Source of the DNA: Porphyridium purpureum
Lineage: Eukaryota > Rhodophyta > Bangiophyceae > Porphyridiales > Porphyridiaceae
NCBI GenBank assembly: GCA_008690995.1
Contig: VRMN01000004.1
Span: 1,116,001 to 1,180,000 of the forward strand
Length of the DNA: 64,000 bases
Direction: 5' to 3'
In this document: positions 28,588-37,663 of the stretch, in pieces
Position numbering within the stretch: the stretch's first letter is position 1
Layout of the letters: every line of letters starts with the position of its first letter
The notes under the pieces: model-generated
What the model was told of the DNA's origin: nothing
Database searches by the model: none
Seen by the model: the letters and a program-made list of their open reading frames with translations, nothing else
Position numbers and translations under genes: made by a program

Positions 28588-28888
28588 TGTTATCCGTTCG
28601 ACCCCAGTCACCTAGAACGGTTCGGTTAATCCGAAACCGGTAAGCCGTTAAACCGGTAGACCGTTTAACCGTTTCTAGAAGCTTCTAGAGGTTCCAGAAC
28701 CTTCTAGACGCGCGCAGAAATGCCAATGGTTTGCATTGTCATTTCTCTTGGCGCCTTGCTGTCCCTGGCGGAAGTAAGGGTATAAAAAGGCGACGCGCCT
28801 GCCCGGACTAGCCGGTCAGGTCTTGCTCGGAGAGAGAAGAGGTAAGAAGAAGACGCAGAGAGTAAAAAAAGGCACAGCATTGGTAACA
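28588..28888 (+). repeat. Gypsy 3' LTR
   Basis: The 301 bases match the 5' LTR exactly by eye, including the TTC/GAA arrays at 28673-28709. A purine tract rich in G immediately precedes it. CGGTG follows as the target duplication. Confidence 0.95.
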
Positions 28889-28893
28889 CGGTG

Positions 28894-31800
28894 AGTTCCG
28901 CCTCCGCGGTGGATAATACCGAGGCCCGTTGTGCTTTCGAAAACCAATCTACCAAGTAGTTCTCTTCTCCGTTTGAGAAGTATACGCAACCGCCGGAAGT
29001 TGACCGCCGCGTCGCGGGACAGCCTGCATGGTCGCTATCTGAAAAGGCGACTATTCGTACCTGATCTCCCAGGCGCCCCGCGCTGCCGTATTCCAAGACA
29101 CTATCCTGGCTCCCGTGCACGTACCGCACGATTCGGTCGAGAATCGCCGATGCTGCCTTGCTCCACTTGTCCACAAAGCGCGAGACATATGCGACCGAGT
29201 ATGCTATTTCGGGCTTTACCGTGCGTGCGAGCCACATTAGGCGTCCGACGTGTTGCCGGCAAGTCGTACTGACTTCCGCTTCGTCGTAGAGCGCCGCCTC
29301 TGGAAATACCATGGGGGTTGCCGCATCGCGCGTGCCCCTCGTCCTCACAGTCGAGTCGCGCTCGTACTCATCTATAATGGTCTTTGCGTAGTCCGTACCA
29401 TCAATCTTTACCCTTCCGTTCGTTCTGGAAATCCGCATGCCAAGGTGAAGGACCGGGCTCTCGCCGAGCCACTGCGGTTGCTCGTCGATCACGAATTCTT
29501 GATATAACTCACTCATGGCATTCCGTGCCTCGTCTTTCCGCCCCGCTAAGACCACGTCGTCAACGTACATTACCAAGACGAGTCCTGCCGCGTTCCCCTC
29601 GAGGCTTCTACGGATATACACTCCTGCTGTGACCTCCACCCATCCGAGACGCAACAAGCGACTACGAGCTTCGCGCGCGAAGTCCGCTCCCGCTCTCGGT
29701 AATCCGTACATTGCCTTGCGGAGATGATGGGCGGTGCCCGTCTTCCCGCCTGCCTCGCTGGGAAGGATTACATACACCGGTCCCCCGCTGCACTCGGCCT
29801 GCAGGTAGGCGCTGGTGATGTCAACAAAGCCCACTTCTAATTCGTTCATCTGCGCCCACGCCAGCACGATCCTTAGCGCAGCTAAAGATGCCGGCGCCTC
29901 GTAGGGAACGGTAAGAGACACTGGGACCCCCGTCATGTCCGTAATGCGATCCCCCCCGGCCACGAGCCTTGCCTTGATCTTGCGCTCCTCAACAGGACGC
30001 TCCGTGTGCTTTTCGGCTACCACCATGTGCGCCCTTACAATAAGTCCCTCGGTAATGGAGTTCAGAGTGACCGGTTCCGGATCCCACACGCCGAAGCGCC
30101 GCATTTGCCCGAGCTCATTCTCAATGGCCTCAGCTGCCCTTCCATCCGTGGTGGCTTCTCGTCTGCTCATTACCCTGGTAACATTTATGGTCACGGAAGG
30201 AAAGCGCGCCGCTATTCGGGCCGAGCGACGGGCGTTCTTCTTTGTACGCCTGATTTCTTTGCCCTCCTTAGCCGCCCGCCGCGCCGCGACCTCCTGGCTT
30301 AGCTGCTTTTCCCGCTCGTCGATGGCCTTCAGGCGTTCCGTGATTGCTTCAACCCTCGCTTTGATTCCCGTCTCTTCCGACGCGACGTTGTCGCGCTGTG
30401 CGACTGCCAAATCCCCGTCCGGATCGTACGCGATCACCTTTTCCATTTCTGCGAGCGGTTCTGCGCCCGGCACGCGCATGGTGAAGTCTTTGAATACTCT
30501 GAAATCTCTTGTCCACGTCGTCGCTCCAGACCCTGTCTCGAGAACTTCGAGGGCGGCGGGGTGGTCCCGAGCCCCGACGACCACTCCCTCGCGCGTGGTA
30601 GGAGCGAACTTGTTGGCTACGTCGTCCACTTTATAGACCACCCGCGATCCGAATGGAGCCATCAGCCATGGCTTGCCGCTCTCGACCCATCCCTGTCCGT
30701 ATCTGCGCTCAAAGGGAGTTAGTCCGTCCCTACCCAGGTGCACCCGATTGTACCAGAACGCGAAGAATTTGGCTGCTCTGAAAAACCAGACGACGTGCAA
30801 ACCCGATTGCCATAAGAGGCAACGAATGACGGCATTCAACGTGTGGTGCAGTCTTTCCAGTCGCGCGTGTCCGTTCGGTCTATGAGGGATGCAGAGGGTA
30901 TGTTCAACGTTCCTCTCGCGCAGAACGCGCGCGAACGCGCCCCTAAACTCGCTGCCCGAATCTGTGCGCATCCGTTTCGGCCAATCTCTCCCAGCTTGGC
31001 ACTCGACAAGCGCCTCGCGGCAGGCCAGGGCAGTCTTATCGACGACTCCCGCGACTTCTATCCACCCCGTGTGCTCGTCGACATGTGTCAGGATGTATCG
31101 ATATCCTTCCCGCGAACGGACCTTGGCGCCGGCGTCGACCAGGTCCACCCCTATTTCTTCGTCAAAGCGTGCAGCGACCCCAGGTGCTCGCGCGTGCGCG
31201 TCGACATCAATTCGGTAAGACGGCCGCATTTTCAGCTTCGCCCTTGTACAAACCTCGCACGACGTGCGAGCAGGCATGTGCAGGAGCGCGTGTCCGTCGG
31301 GCACATTTGAAACTGTGGTGCCAAGGGCGAGACGATCGACCCATGTCATTGCGCGTCGAATACCTCGTATCGCATTTGGCGCTCCATCGTCGCTTGAACT
31401 TGACGCTATGTCGCCGGTTTGTGCCTCCCCCGGCGAATCAGGTTCTGGGATCAGGCTACAGTCTCCGGAAGGGTATGCGGTTTCCTTCAACGCACTGCCG
31501 CCATGCCGCGACCCGATTTTACTCCTGACTAGCGAGTCTTGCGCAGGGTCCGTGTTGCTCCTCGCCTTCGTTTTGCCCATCACTTGGTCCCTTCCTCGCG
31601 TCCGTACCTCCGTTTCGCGGCACTCAGCCGACTTCGCCAACGGGGTGCCTTTGCATGCTTGGTTCGAATGGACCTCGACATTCGCCCCCATGTTCGGCCT
31701 ATCTGTTTCGCAATCTACGCGCTCCGGGCTCATATTCCCGTTCTCGTAACCGTTCGCTCCTGTCGAGCATGCGTTGGAGCTCCCCGCGCTCTCTTCATCG

Positions 31801-32795
31801 CTCAGCCCTGATGACTTTCCGACGTTCTTTTCATGCACGCGCCCCGCGCTTGTGTCTCGGTTCACGCATGGCCCGTCCACATGTACGCTCGAGCGCCCCG
31901 CGCTCCGTCCTTGATTTCGCGGCTGCGGATTGACAGAGCTTGCTTCCACGTGCCCTGCGCTCCCGTTCTGCTCTCTGCCCGGCCCAGCCGTTCGTCCGCT
32001 CGTGCGCCCTGCGCTCCCGTTCTGCTCTCTGCCCGGCCCAGCCGTTCCTCCGCTCGTGCGCCCTGCGCTCTCGTTCTGCTCTCTGCCCGGCCCAGCCGTT
32101 CCTCCGCTCGTGCGCCCTGCGCTCCCGTTCTGCTCCTTGTCCCTTTTCAAGTTCATATCTTCCCGCTTACGCATGAAAATGCTCCCGTCCTCGTAATCAA
32201 TGACCATCCCAGTACGCGTCAGGAACTCCATACCGATGACGAGGTCGGTCATCAGTGCCGGACATACAATCGCACGGCAGCGACGTGACCCGATGCCGTT
32301 CAGCTCCAAATGACCGAGAAGGCTCCCGACAACATTAGTCTTGCGCCCGTCGGCAAGGACGGCCTGAAGTCCCGGTGTCGCTTCGCAAAATGATAATAAC
32401 CCTGAATGGCGCACCCATGCCTTATCCACAAAGACATGTGTGGCGCCACAGTCTACGATTGCCATCGCACGTTTCCCGCAGAAGCGAACGTGCAACGTCA
32501 GAAGTTCTGACGGCTCCCGCGCCGACACCTGCCCTAGTCTCGGCGCGGGGCGCCTTTTCCCGGCTGCGCCTGCGCTCGCGCGCGGTGCGGCTTGGGGCAG
32601 TCTCGCGCAAAGTGCCCGCGTTCCTCGCAGTTGTAACAGGTTACCTCCATAGCCTGCGCCCCGATTTCCATTGGTGCCGAGCTCTCTCCATACGGCACGT
32701 CGAAAGCGCGCGTCGGGCCTGAGCGATGGTGGATCCCAAGACCCTGGGATGATGGCGAACCGCGACGCGCCGCCACGAATGCGTCCTCCGCGCAA
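28894..32795 (-). mobile_element. Copia-type element: protease, integrase, RT and first part of RNase H
   Basis: The minus-strand frame of about 1300 codons overlaps Gag in another phase. From its start it has a protease DCGATHVFVDKAW with DLVIGMEFLTRTGMVIDY (Ty3-like), a linker with 18-residue tandem repeats, an integrase with a zinc finger (CEVCTRAKL) and core (GVDLVDAGAK, RTDSGSEFRG), then RT (FVDITSAYLQAE, VMYVDDVVLAG) and the start of RNase H (FSDSDHAGCPATRRSTSG). Integrase before RT makes it copia-type. Confidence 0.9.
31955..32135 (-). repeat. 54-base tandem repeat in the copia-type polyprotein
   Basis: There are a little over three near-identical 54-base units encoding about 18 residues each (core GPGREQNGSAGRTSG) between the protease and integrase regions. 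The units keep the reading frame. Confidence 0.9.
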
Positions 32796-33274
32796 AGGGC
32801 AACTCGGCAGGCCTCATCGAGGCTACTTGGATTCTCCTTCATAACTTCGAACGCTATGGCGGGCTTAAGTCCACGCGTGAACTTGTCCAACGCCTCCGCG
32901 GCACCCACGTCCTCACACGCTAGGACCAGGTCCCTGAACTCGGCCGCGTACACCGCTACGCCCCTCGTCTGGCGCCATCCATGCAGCGCATCTCGCGCGC
33001 GACGCTTGTAGTCCGCCGGCAAGAACTGTTCCATAAACACCGTTCGAAACCCGGCCCAATTCTCTGGACGGACCGGCAGGCCACGCAACCACTGCAATGC
33101 AGTATCCGTCAAGTAGCTCATGGCTACGTTGACTCCTTCGCGCTCAGAGCTGGCGAACGGCAGAACCTTCGTCTCCACTTCGAACAACCAGTTCATCACC
33201 ACTCGCTGGTTCCGCTGCCCCGCGAACTGGCTGAGCCGCGCCGGCCTCACAACTGGCCCCGTCTCCTCGTCCAT
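32534..33274 (-). mobile_element. Copia-type element: Gag
   Basis: The 246-residue Gag begins MDEETGPVVRP and ends after a CCHC knuckle CYNCEERGHFARDC. The core (ALQWLRGL, FMEQFLPADYKRRARDAL, AEFRDLVLA, DKFTRGLKPAIAFEV) is like the Retrotrans_gag fold of Ty3 elements and resembles the Gag of the nested gypsy element far more than a UBN2-type copia Gag. Confidence 0.88.
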
Positions 33275-33316
33275 CCCGACAGGCCCCGCACCAGAGACTA
33301 CCGCTCCTCACCCGCC

Positions 33317-33334
33317 GAACCGGCGATGATACCA
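33317..33334 (-). mobile_element. Copia-type primer-binding site
   Basis: In element sense TGGTATCATCGCCGGTTC directly follows the 5' LTR. It shares its first 12 bases with the gypsy primer site. Confidence 0.75.
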
Positions 33335-33636
33335 CGTGGGTTTTCTGTTAACGACCAACGAAGAACCCTTTTACTATTCCCCTTCCCTTACCTTCTCTCT
33401 TTTCTTCTAGGCTTATCCGTCTGCCATCTCTGCGCGACCGCACCCACTATATAGACGCCCGCCGGGTCCTTGTTGATGCAATCTGACCACATCGAGTCAC
33501 GTCACATCGGCATCCGGCGGGACGCTAGTCGAGTCACATCGCATTACACCCGCTGAATCCCCGTCACGACGTCCCGGTACGTTCGCACTCGCCCTTCCGC
33601 ACGCCCATCGACGAGTGGGACGGGCAACTTTCCACG
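33335..33636 (-). repeat. Copia-type 5' LTR
   Basis: The 302-base partner of 22759-23060 has a CTATATAG box at 33447-33454. About one difference from the other LTR is visible by eye. The duplication GAAGG follows at 33637-33641. Confidence 0.9.
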
Positions 33637-33834
33637 GAAGGGGTAGCAAGGGTGGTGGTGGAGTAGATAGTCGCTGGAGACGGACGTGATATCTATCGGT
33701 CGCGAGCGACTGGTAGATCCCGCGTGTGGATTACATACGTGGATGTAGAGAGATGGAGTGCGTTGGGTGCGAGGCGGAACGATAGGAGGGAGGAACAGTC
33801 GCCTGAGAAGAGTGCATGCGAAGTCTTTCGAAGG

Positions 33835-36800
33835 TTACCAGAAACGCGTCTCGCGAATGCGCGTGAGACTGGCTTGCGCGTCCACCGCGACCGTCACACC
33901 GGTCAGCGTTGGCTTGTTCAGAAATGTCACGTACGCAAAGAAGAAGCTGTTGAAGCGCAAAAAGTCGTCCGACTGGAACACGCGGATGTGCTCCGCCACC
34001 GTGCTGCGGCCGCTCAGAATGGGCGCCATGAGCTCCTTGCGACGCGCCAGGAAGCGCTCGCGGAACTTCTCGCGGCTCATCTCCAGCTCAGCGAGCGCGA
34101 GCTCCAACTCTATGACGCTGTCTGAAATCGCGTCGTCAAAGTCCCAGCCGAGCGCCAGCCGCCGGAAGAAGACAGGCGCAGACGAATACACCAAAGTATT
34201 CAGCACGGACTCAGTGGCAAGTAGCACTTTCTCCGCTACCATCATGCAGAGCTCCTGCTCACTTTCCATGTGCTGCCAGTAAGCCACATAGTCGCTGCCC
34301 TGGTACTGACCTGTGACGACCGGGCTGCGCAGCAAACACGTTCGCATTCCCTGCAGGCTTACAAACATCTGGTAAGCCGCAATAGAAACACGCAGCAACG
34401 AACTCGAAATCGCGCTCAGATCCTTCTGCATGGTGGTCTGGCTGTCGTCCAGCATTTTTTGGATGTCTGACAAGTTAGGCATGCTGCTCATGTCCACAAA
34501 GCCAGCGCTTGTCTGTAGTCTGCTTTCCCCCACACCGCTTGCTGTCCTGACCGCCGCCTCCTGTGCCGCGCCACGGATGAGACGGTACCCGGCAAGCGCC
34601 CACTTCAAGGATGCCAAGGACGCGCATACGATGTCCTGTCGCACTGTATCTGTCGCAAAGCGAGGCCAGGCGACGCTGTTCACGCCGAGCGCGAACAAAA
34701 TTCCGATCACATTGAGCACGGTGCGCTGCAGCGCAAATGAAAATGTACCGGCCGACAAGCCGTCAAACTGACAGAATACCACGATCACGTATGTCAGTAG
34801 AAATAGCATGTACCCATACTGCTTAGAAGGCGCCACCACGTAGAAGCAATACCCACACACGCCCGAGATCCAGAAGCTCAAAAGACCCACAAGTAGCGCA
34901 GACGTGGCAACAGTGTGATTGAGCATCACTAAATACGCCGCGACACCGCCGAGAACAGTTCCTGCCAAACGCAGCACGCTCAGCGACCATGATGCATCCA
35001 CCTCAGGTAAAAAGACAATGGCAACTGCCGTCTGCATCCAATTCAGGTTATAACTTTGGAAAGCCTCCAGGGGTTGCAGCCAAAAACACAACACCCACGC
35101 AACCCACAGCGCGACCCACAGCTTTATGCCATACTTCAGGTCATCCAATGTCTGCGCACGCGACATGTCCGACTGGGCTCCGGCTCGAAACTTCTTCACC
35201 GCTTTGTACACTGTAACCAGGTATTCCCACATTGTCGCACGGCGAAAGAAACGCCGCCACGCTTGCTGCACCAGAGTAGCTCGCGTAGCAAGCCATCGAA
35301 ACAACAGTCCACAATCAAGGTGGAAAGTGTTGTGCGAAAAGTTTGCACTGTGGGTTTGCTCTCGTTCGCGATTCCTTACGCCTGTCGAACGCTGGTGACT
35401 TGGAGGAGACGTCTGTCTTCGAACGATCACGTACATTTCTTGCTCGATACCGAACGCGTCTACGGCAGCATCGAGCCGCTCCAAATCCGAATAAATCGAG
35501 TGGATCATGACCAAGAGATAATGGAGTACGCGCATCTCGCCGGCGCGCGAAGCGTACAGATTGGATTGAGCACCATACAGTGTCTCAAAGTACATAAAGA
35601 GGGAGCGGCGCAAGTATGCAACAGCATGCTGCCGCTGCTTCGGAAGTCTTGGGAAGGCTTCATGTGTGGCTCCCAGGACACCATCCGGTGCCGCTCCTGG
35701 ATGCTGATCGGGCGGCAATAGTGTCTCAAGGACTTCAAAAACCTCAAAATCTTCGTCTTCAATACGCTTGGAAAAGCGGCACGTACGCGGAGGCTGTCCA
35801 GGACGTACTTCTACTAGCGGAAGCTTCAATGCCATGAGCGGAAGCATTCGCCGACATCGCTCCAAATGTGCCACAAGCAACGCACAGAACTCGCGGTGTA
35901 GGTCACGCGCTTCAGGCGTCAGGAGCTGACACAACGTCTTTCGGCTGTACCGGCGCCCGTTCGCTCCGTCAATGCATAGCTGTAAACATTGCATCGTGTA
36001 AAGCAGGCTGTGCAGAATGTTGATGACATTTTGCCACAGCTCAGGTGCTCCCTTTGTGTACGCCGCTGGTTCCCACGCCAGTGAGCTGCAAAATGTCTCG
36101 GAATCTAGAAGACACGCACGACCATCGCTGTCGCGCGCTAAAGTCACGGGCTGCATGCCAAGCCACTTGGCGCGCCGTTGCGGAATTGCACCAATCCAGC
36201 CGCCGTCTACCTCATCTTCTTCATCAGAAAGATCTTCCTTGTCATGTCCGTTGGGATCATTGCCACCATGCTGTCTGTACACACTGTTGCTGGTCCGCGC
36301 GAGGTCCTTTTTGGAGCGATCAATCGCAGTATCCATGGACGAGCGTCTTTGGTGCAGAATGCCACCAGAAAGAAGCTGCTCGGTGGGGTGCATGAGCGAA
36401 TCCTCACCGTGCAACAGTTCTTTGGATGTGGAGCTCACGATCCCACCACCACCGCCGCCGCCAAGAGATGACGTGTTGCGCGATTCCAAAAACTCTTGAG
36501 CTCCGCCAAACGTTGGCGCCAGCTGCCAATGTGGTTTGCGGTTGCTCTTGTTCTTCTCTCGTGCGGTCACGCCCGGATTATCACCGATCGACCGCGGCTC
36601 CGATAGACTGGGACTTGCACTCGGGATGAACATGTCCGTCCCACCATGAATCGACGCGGACTTGGCTTCTGTGTCTTCTCGACCGTGTTGGCCATCTTCG
36701 TGGATCTTCGATGGCCCTTCTTCTGACTCATCAAGCAGTGTTGAAAGCAAAGTTCCCATTTTCGAGTCCAGGCTTCGCAACATAAATCGGTCGATATTTC

Positions 36801-37482
36801 GCACCAACGCCTCTGAGCTGAGAAGTGGAAACAAGAACATGGACACGCTGACGATGACAGCGGCGGCCCACAGACCAGACAGCATGCGCCATGCGGCGAC
36901 TTTCCAGGCCTCGGTCACAACGTCACGAGTTGAGTCCCATGAAATAATATATGAGCCGCTGGTGGCATCAGTCCCGGCGCCAAATAATGAGCGCACGCGC
37001 ACATCGGTGGTCAAGACCATTCCGGGCAACAAGAAGGACATGAGCGTGCCAAACGTTCGTGTGACATCGGCAACGTCACTCCACGCGCGCAGAACAGTGA
37101 CGGGAATCAGGCTAAGGAGCATACCCACGCTCATCGCAATCATGTAAGCCAAGCCAGAGAAGCCAAAGATGCCAGCGACAATGGAGTAAAGGATGGCGCC
37201 CAACGCATCGCTTGCAATACTGCCGGCCACAATCACCGCCGCACCGCTCATGCGCCCGCCGAGCGTAGCATTTGGTGCAAAGCGCGTCGAGCCGAGCAGC
37301 GTGAACAGTGGTGCCCAGCATGCGCCAATCCATCCGTCAAGATTGTCTCGGCAACACCTGCTCCCGCCCAGCAGCACAGGAAGTGCCCCGAGAACGCCAA
37401 CCATCACCCCGACCTGCAGTGCTAGCTTGACATATTCCGTGCGCGCAACTACACGCCGCCACACGTCTCGAGCAAGCCTCAT
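33835..37482 (-). CDS. FUSC/aromatic-acid-exporter-type membrane protein
   Basis: The intronless 1215-residue protein has two membrane clusters. The N-terminal one is at about 18-225 (VGVMVGVLGALPVLL, MIAMSVGMLLSLIPVTVL, GLWAAAVIVSVSMFLFPLL), the second at about 775-950 (LWVALWVAWVLCFWL, VAIVFLPEVDASWSLSVLRLAGTVLGG, VVFCQF). The second cluster, with its P-E-x-D and R-x-x-G-T-x-x-G pattern, is typical of the FUSC_2 half of aromatic acid exporter/fusaric-acid-resistance proteins (related to plant ALMT). A Ser- and His-rich cytosolic loop with poly-Gly lies in between. It probably exports organic anions; the substrate and membrane are unknown. Its 3' end is about 200 bases from the retrotransposon. 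Confidence 0.75.
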   Translation of the reverse strand: MRLARDVWRRVVARTEYVKLALQVGVMVGVLGALPVLLGGSRCCRDNLDGWIGACWAPLFTLLGSTRFAPNATLGGRMSGAAVIVAGSIASDALGAILYSIVAGIFGFSGLAYMIAMSVGMLLSLIPVTVLRAWSDVADVTRTFGTLMSFLLPGMVLTTDVRVRSLFGAGTDATSGSYIISWDSTRDVVTEAWKVAAWRMLSGLWAAAVIVSVSMFLFPLLSSEALVRNIDRFMLRSLDSKMGTLLSTLLDESEEGPSKIHEDGQHGREDTEAKSASIHGGTDMFIPSASPSLSEPRSIGDNPGVTAREKNKSNRKPHWQLAPTFGGAQEFLESRNTSSLGGGGGGGIVSSTSKELLHGEDSLMHPTEQLLSGGILHQRRSSMDTAIDRSKKDLARTSNSVYRQHGGNDPNGHDKEDLSDEEDEVDGGWIGAIPQRRAKWLGMQPVTLARDSDGRACLLDSETFCSSLAWEPAAYTKGAPELWQNVINILHSLLYTMQCLQLCIDGANGRRYSRKTLCQLLTPEARDLHREFCALLVAHLERCRRMLPLMALKLPLVEVRPGQPPRTCRFSKRIEDEDFEVFEVLETLLPPDQHPGAAPDGVLGATHEAFPRLPKQRQHAVAYLRRSLFMYFETLYGAQSNLYASRAGEMRVLHYLLVMIHSIYSDLERLDAAVDAFGIEQEMYVIVRRQTSPPSHQRSTGVRNREREQTHSANFSHNTFHLDCGLLFRWLATRATLVQQAWRRFFRRATMWEYLVTVYKAVKKFRAGAQSDMSRAQTLDDLKYGIKLWVALWVAWVLCFWLQPLEAFQSYNLNWMQTAVAIVFLPEVDASWSLSVLRLAGTVLGGVAAYLVMLNHTVATSALLVGLLSFWISGVCGYCFYVVAPSKQYGYMLFLLTYVIVVFCQFDGLSAGTFSFALQRTVLNVIGILFALGVNSVAWPRFATDTVRQDIVCASLASLKWALAGYRLIRGAAQEAAVRTASGVGESRLQTSAGFVDMSSMPNLSDIQKMLDDSQTTMQKDLSAISSSLLRVSIAAYQMFVSLQGMRTCLLRSPVVTGQYQGSDYVAYWQHMESEQELCMMVAEKVLLATESVLNTLVYSSAPVFFRRLALGWDFDDAISDSVIELELALAELEMSREKFRERFLARRKELMAPILSGRSTVAEHIRVFQSDDFLRFNSFFFAYVTFLNKPTLTGVTVAVDAQASLTRIRETRFW

Positions 37483-37663
37483 GTCTGCATCATTAACGTG
37501 CAGTCACGCTTCACTCATCCCCTCCTCATCAAGTGGTTATGTCCCAGTGAGGTGCGCAATTCCAGTTTCCAGTGAGCGAACGGAAAGATTTGAAGACTCG
37601 AATAAACATCAGCAACGATGCTCGCGCGTTTAGTTTCTCCCAAAGCGCACGTGACGACCGTGT

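Larger units (their letters stand above)
23411..28893 (+). mobile_element. Ty3/gypsy LTR retrotransposon, nested and apparently whole
   Basis: The element lies between target duplications CGGTG (23411-23415 and 28889-28893) inside the copia-type element. Its 301-base LTRs (23416-23716 and 28588-28888) look identical by eye, which means a very recent insertion. A primer-binding site starts TGGTATCATCGC two bases after the 5' LTR, and a G-rich polypurine tract (28575-28587) precedes the 3' LTR. Gag and Pol are long open frames in different phases with a 115-base overlap, as expected for a family that uses -1 frameshifting. The order protease, RT, RNase H, integrase defines Ty3/gypsy. I see no break. 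Confidence 0.95.
22754..33641 (-). mobile_element. Ty1/copia-order LTR retrotransposon, carrying a nested gypsy element
   Basis: The element lies on the minus strand between direct repeats GAAGG (22754-22758 and 33637-33641). It has 302-base LTRs at 22759-23060 and 33335-33636 that differ by about one base by eye, so it is young. The primer-binding site abuts the 5' LTR. The polyprotein order is Gag, protease, integrase, reverse transcriptase, RNase H, which defines the copia class. The Gag and protease, however, look Ty3-like. A complete gypsy element (23416-28888) sits inside the RNase H region and splits it. Apart from this one interruption the element looks whole. It landed between the translocator and the FUSC-type gene without hitting either. 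Confidence 0.9.

Noticed and set aside
28894-32795. Reading of the copia-type frame into the gypsy LTR as a host gene end
   Set aside because: It is only the outer element's frame running into the nested insertion.
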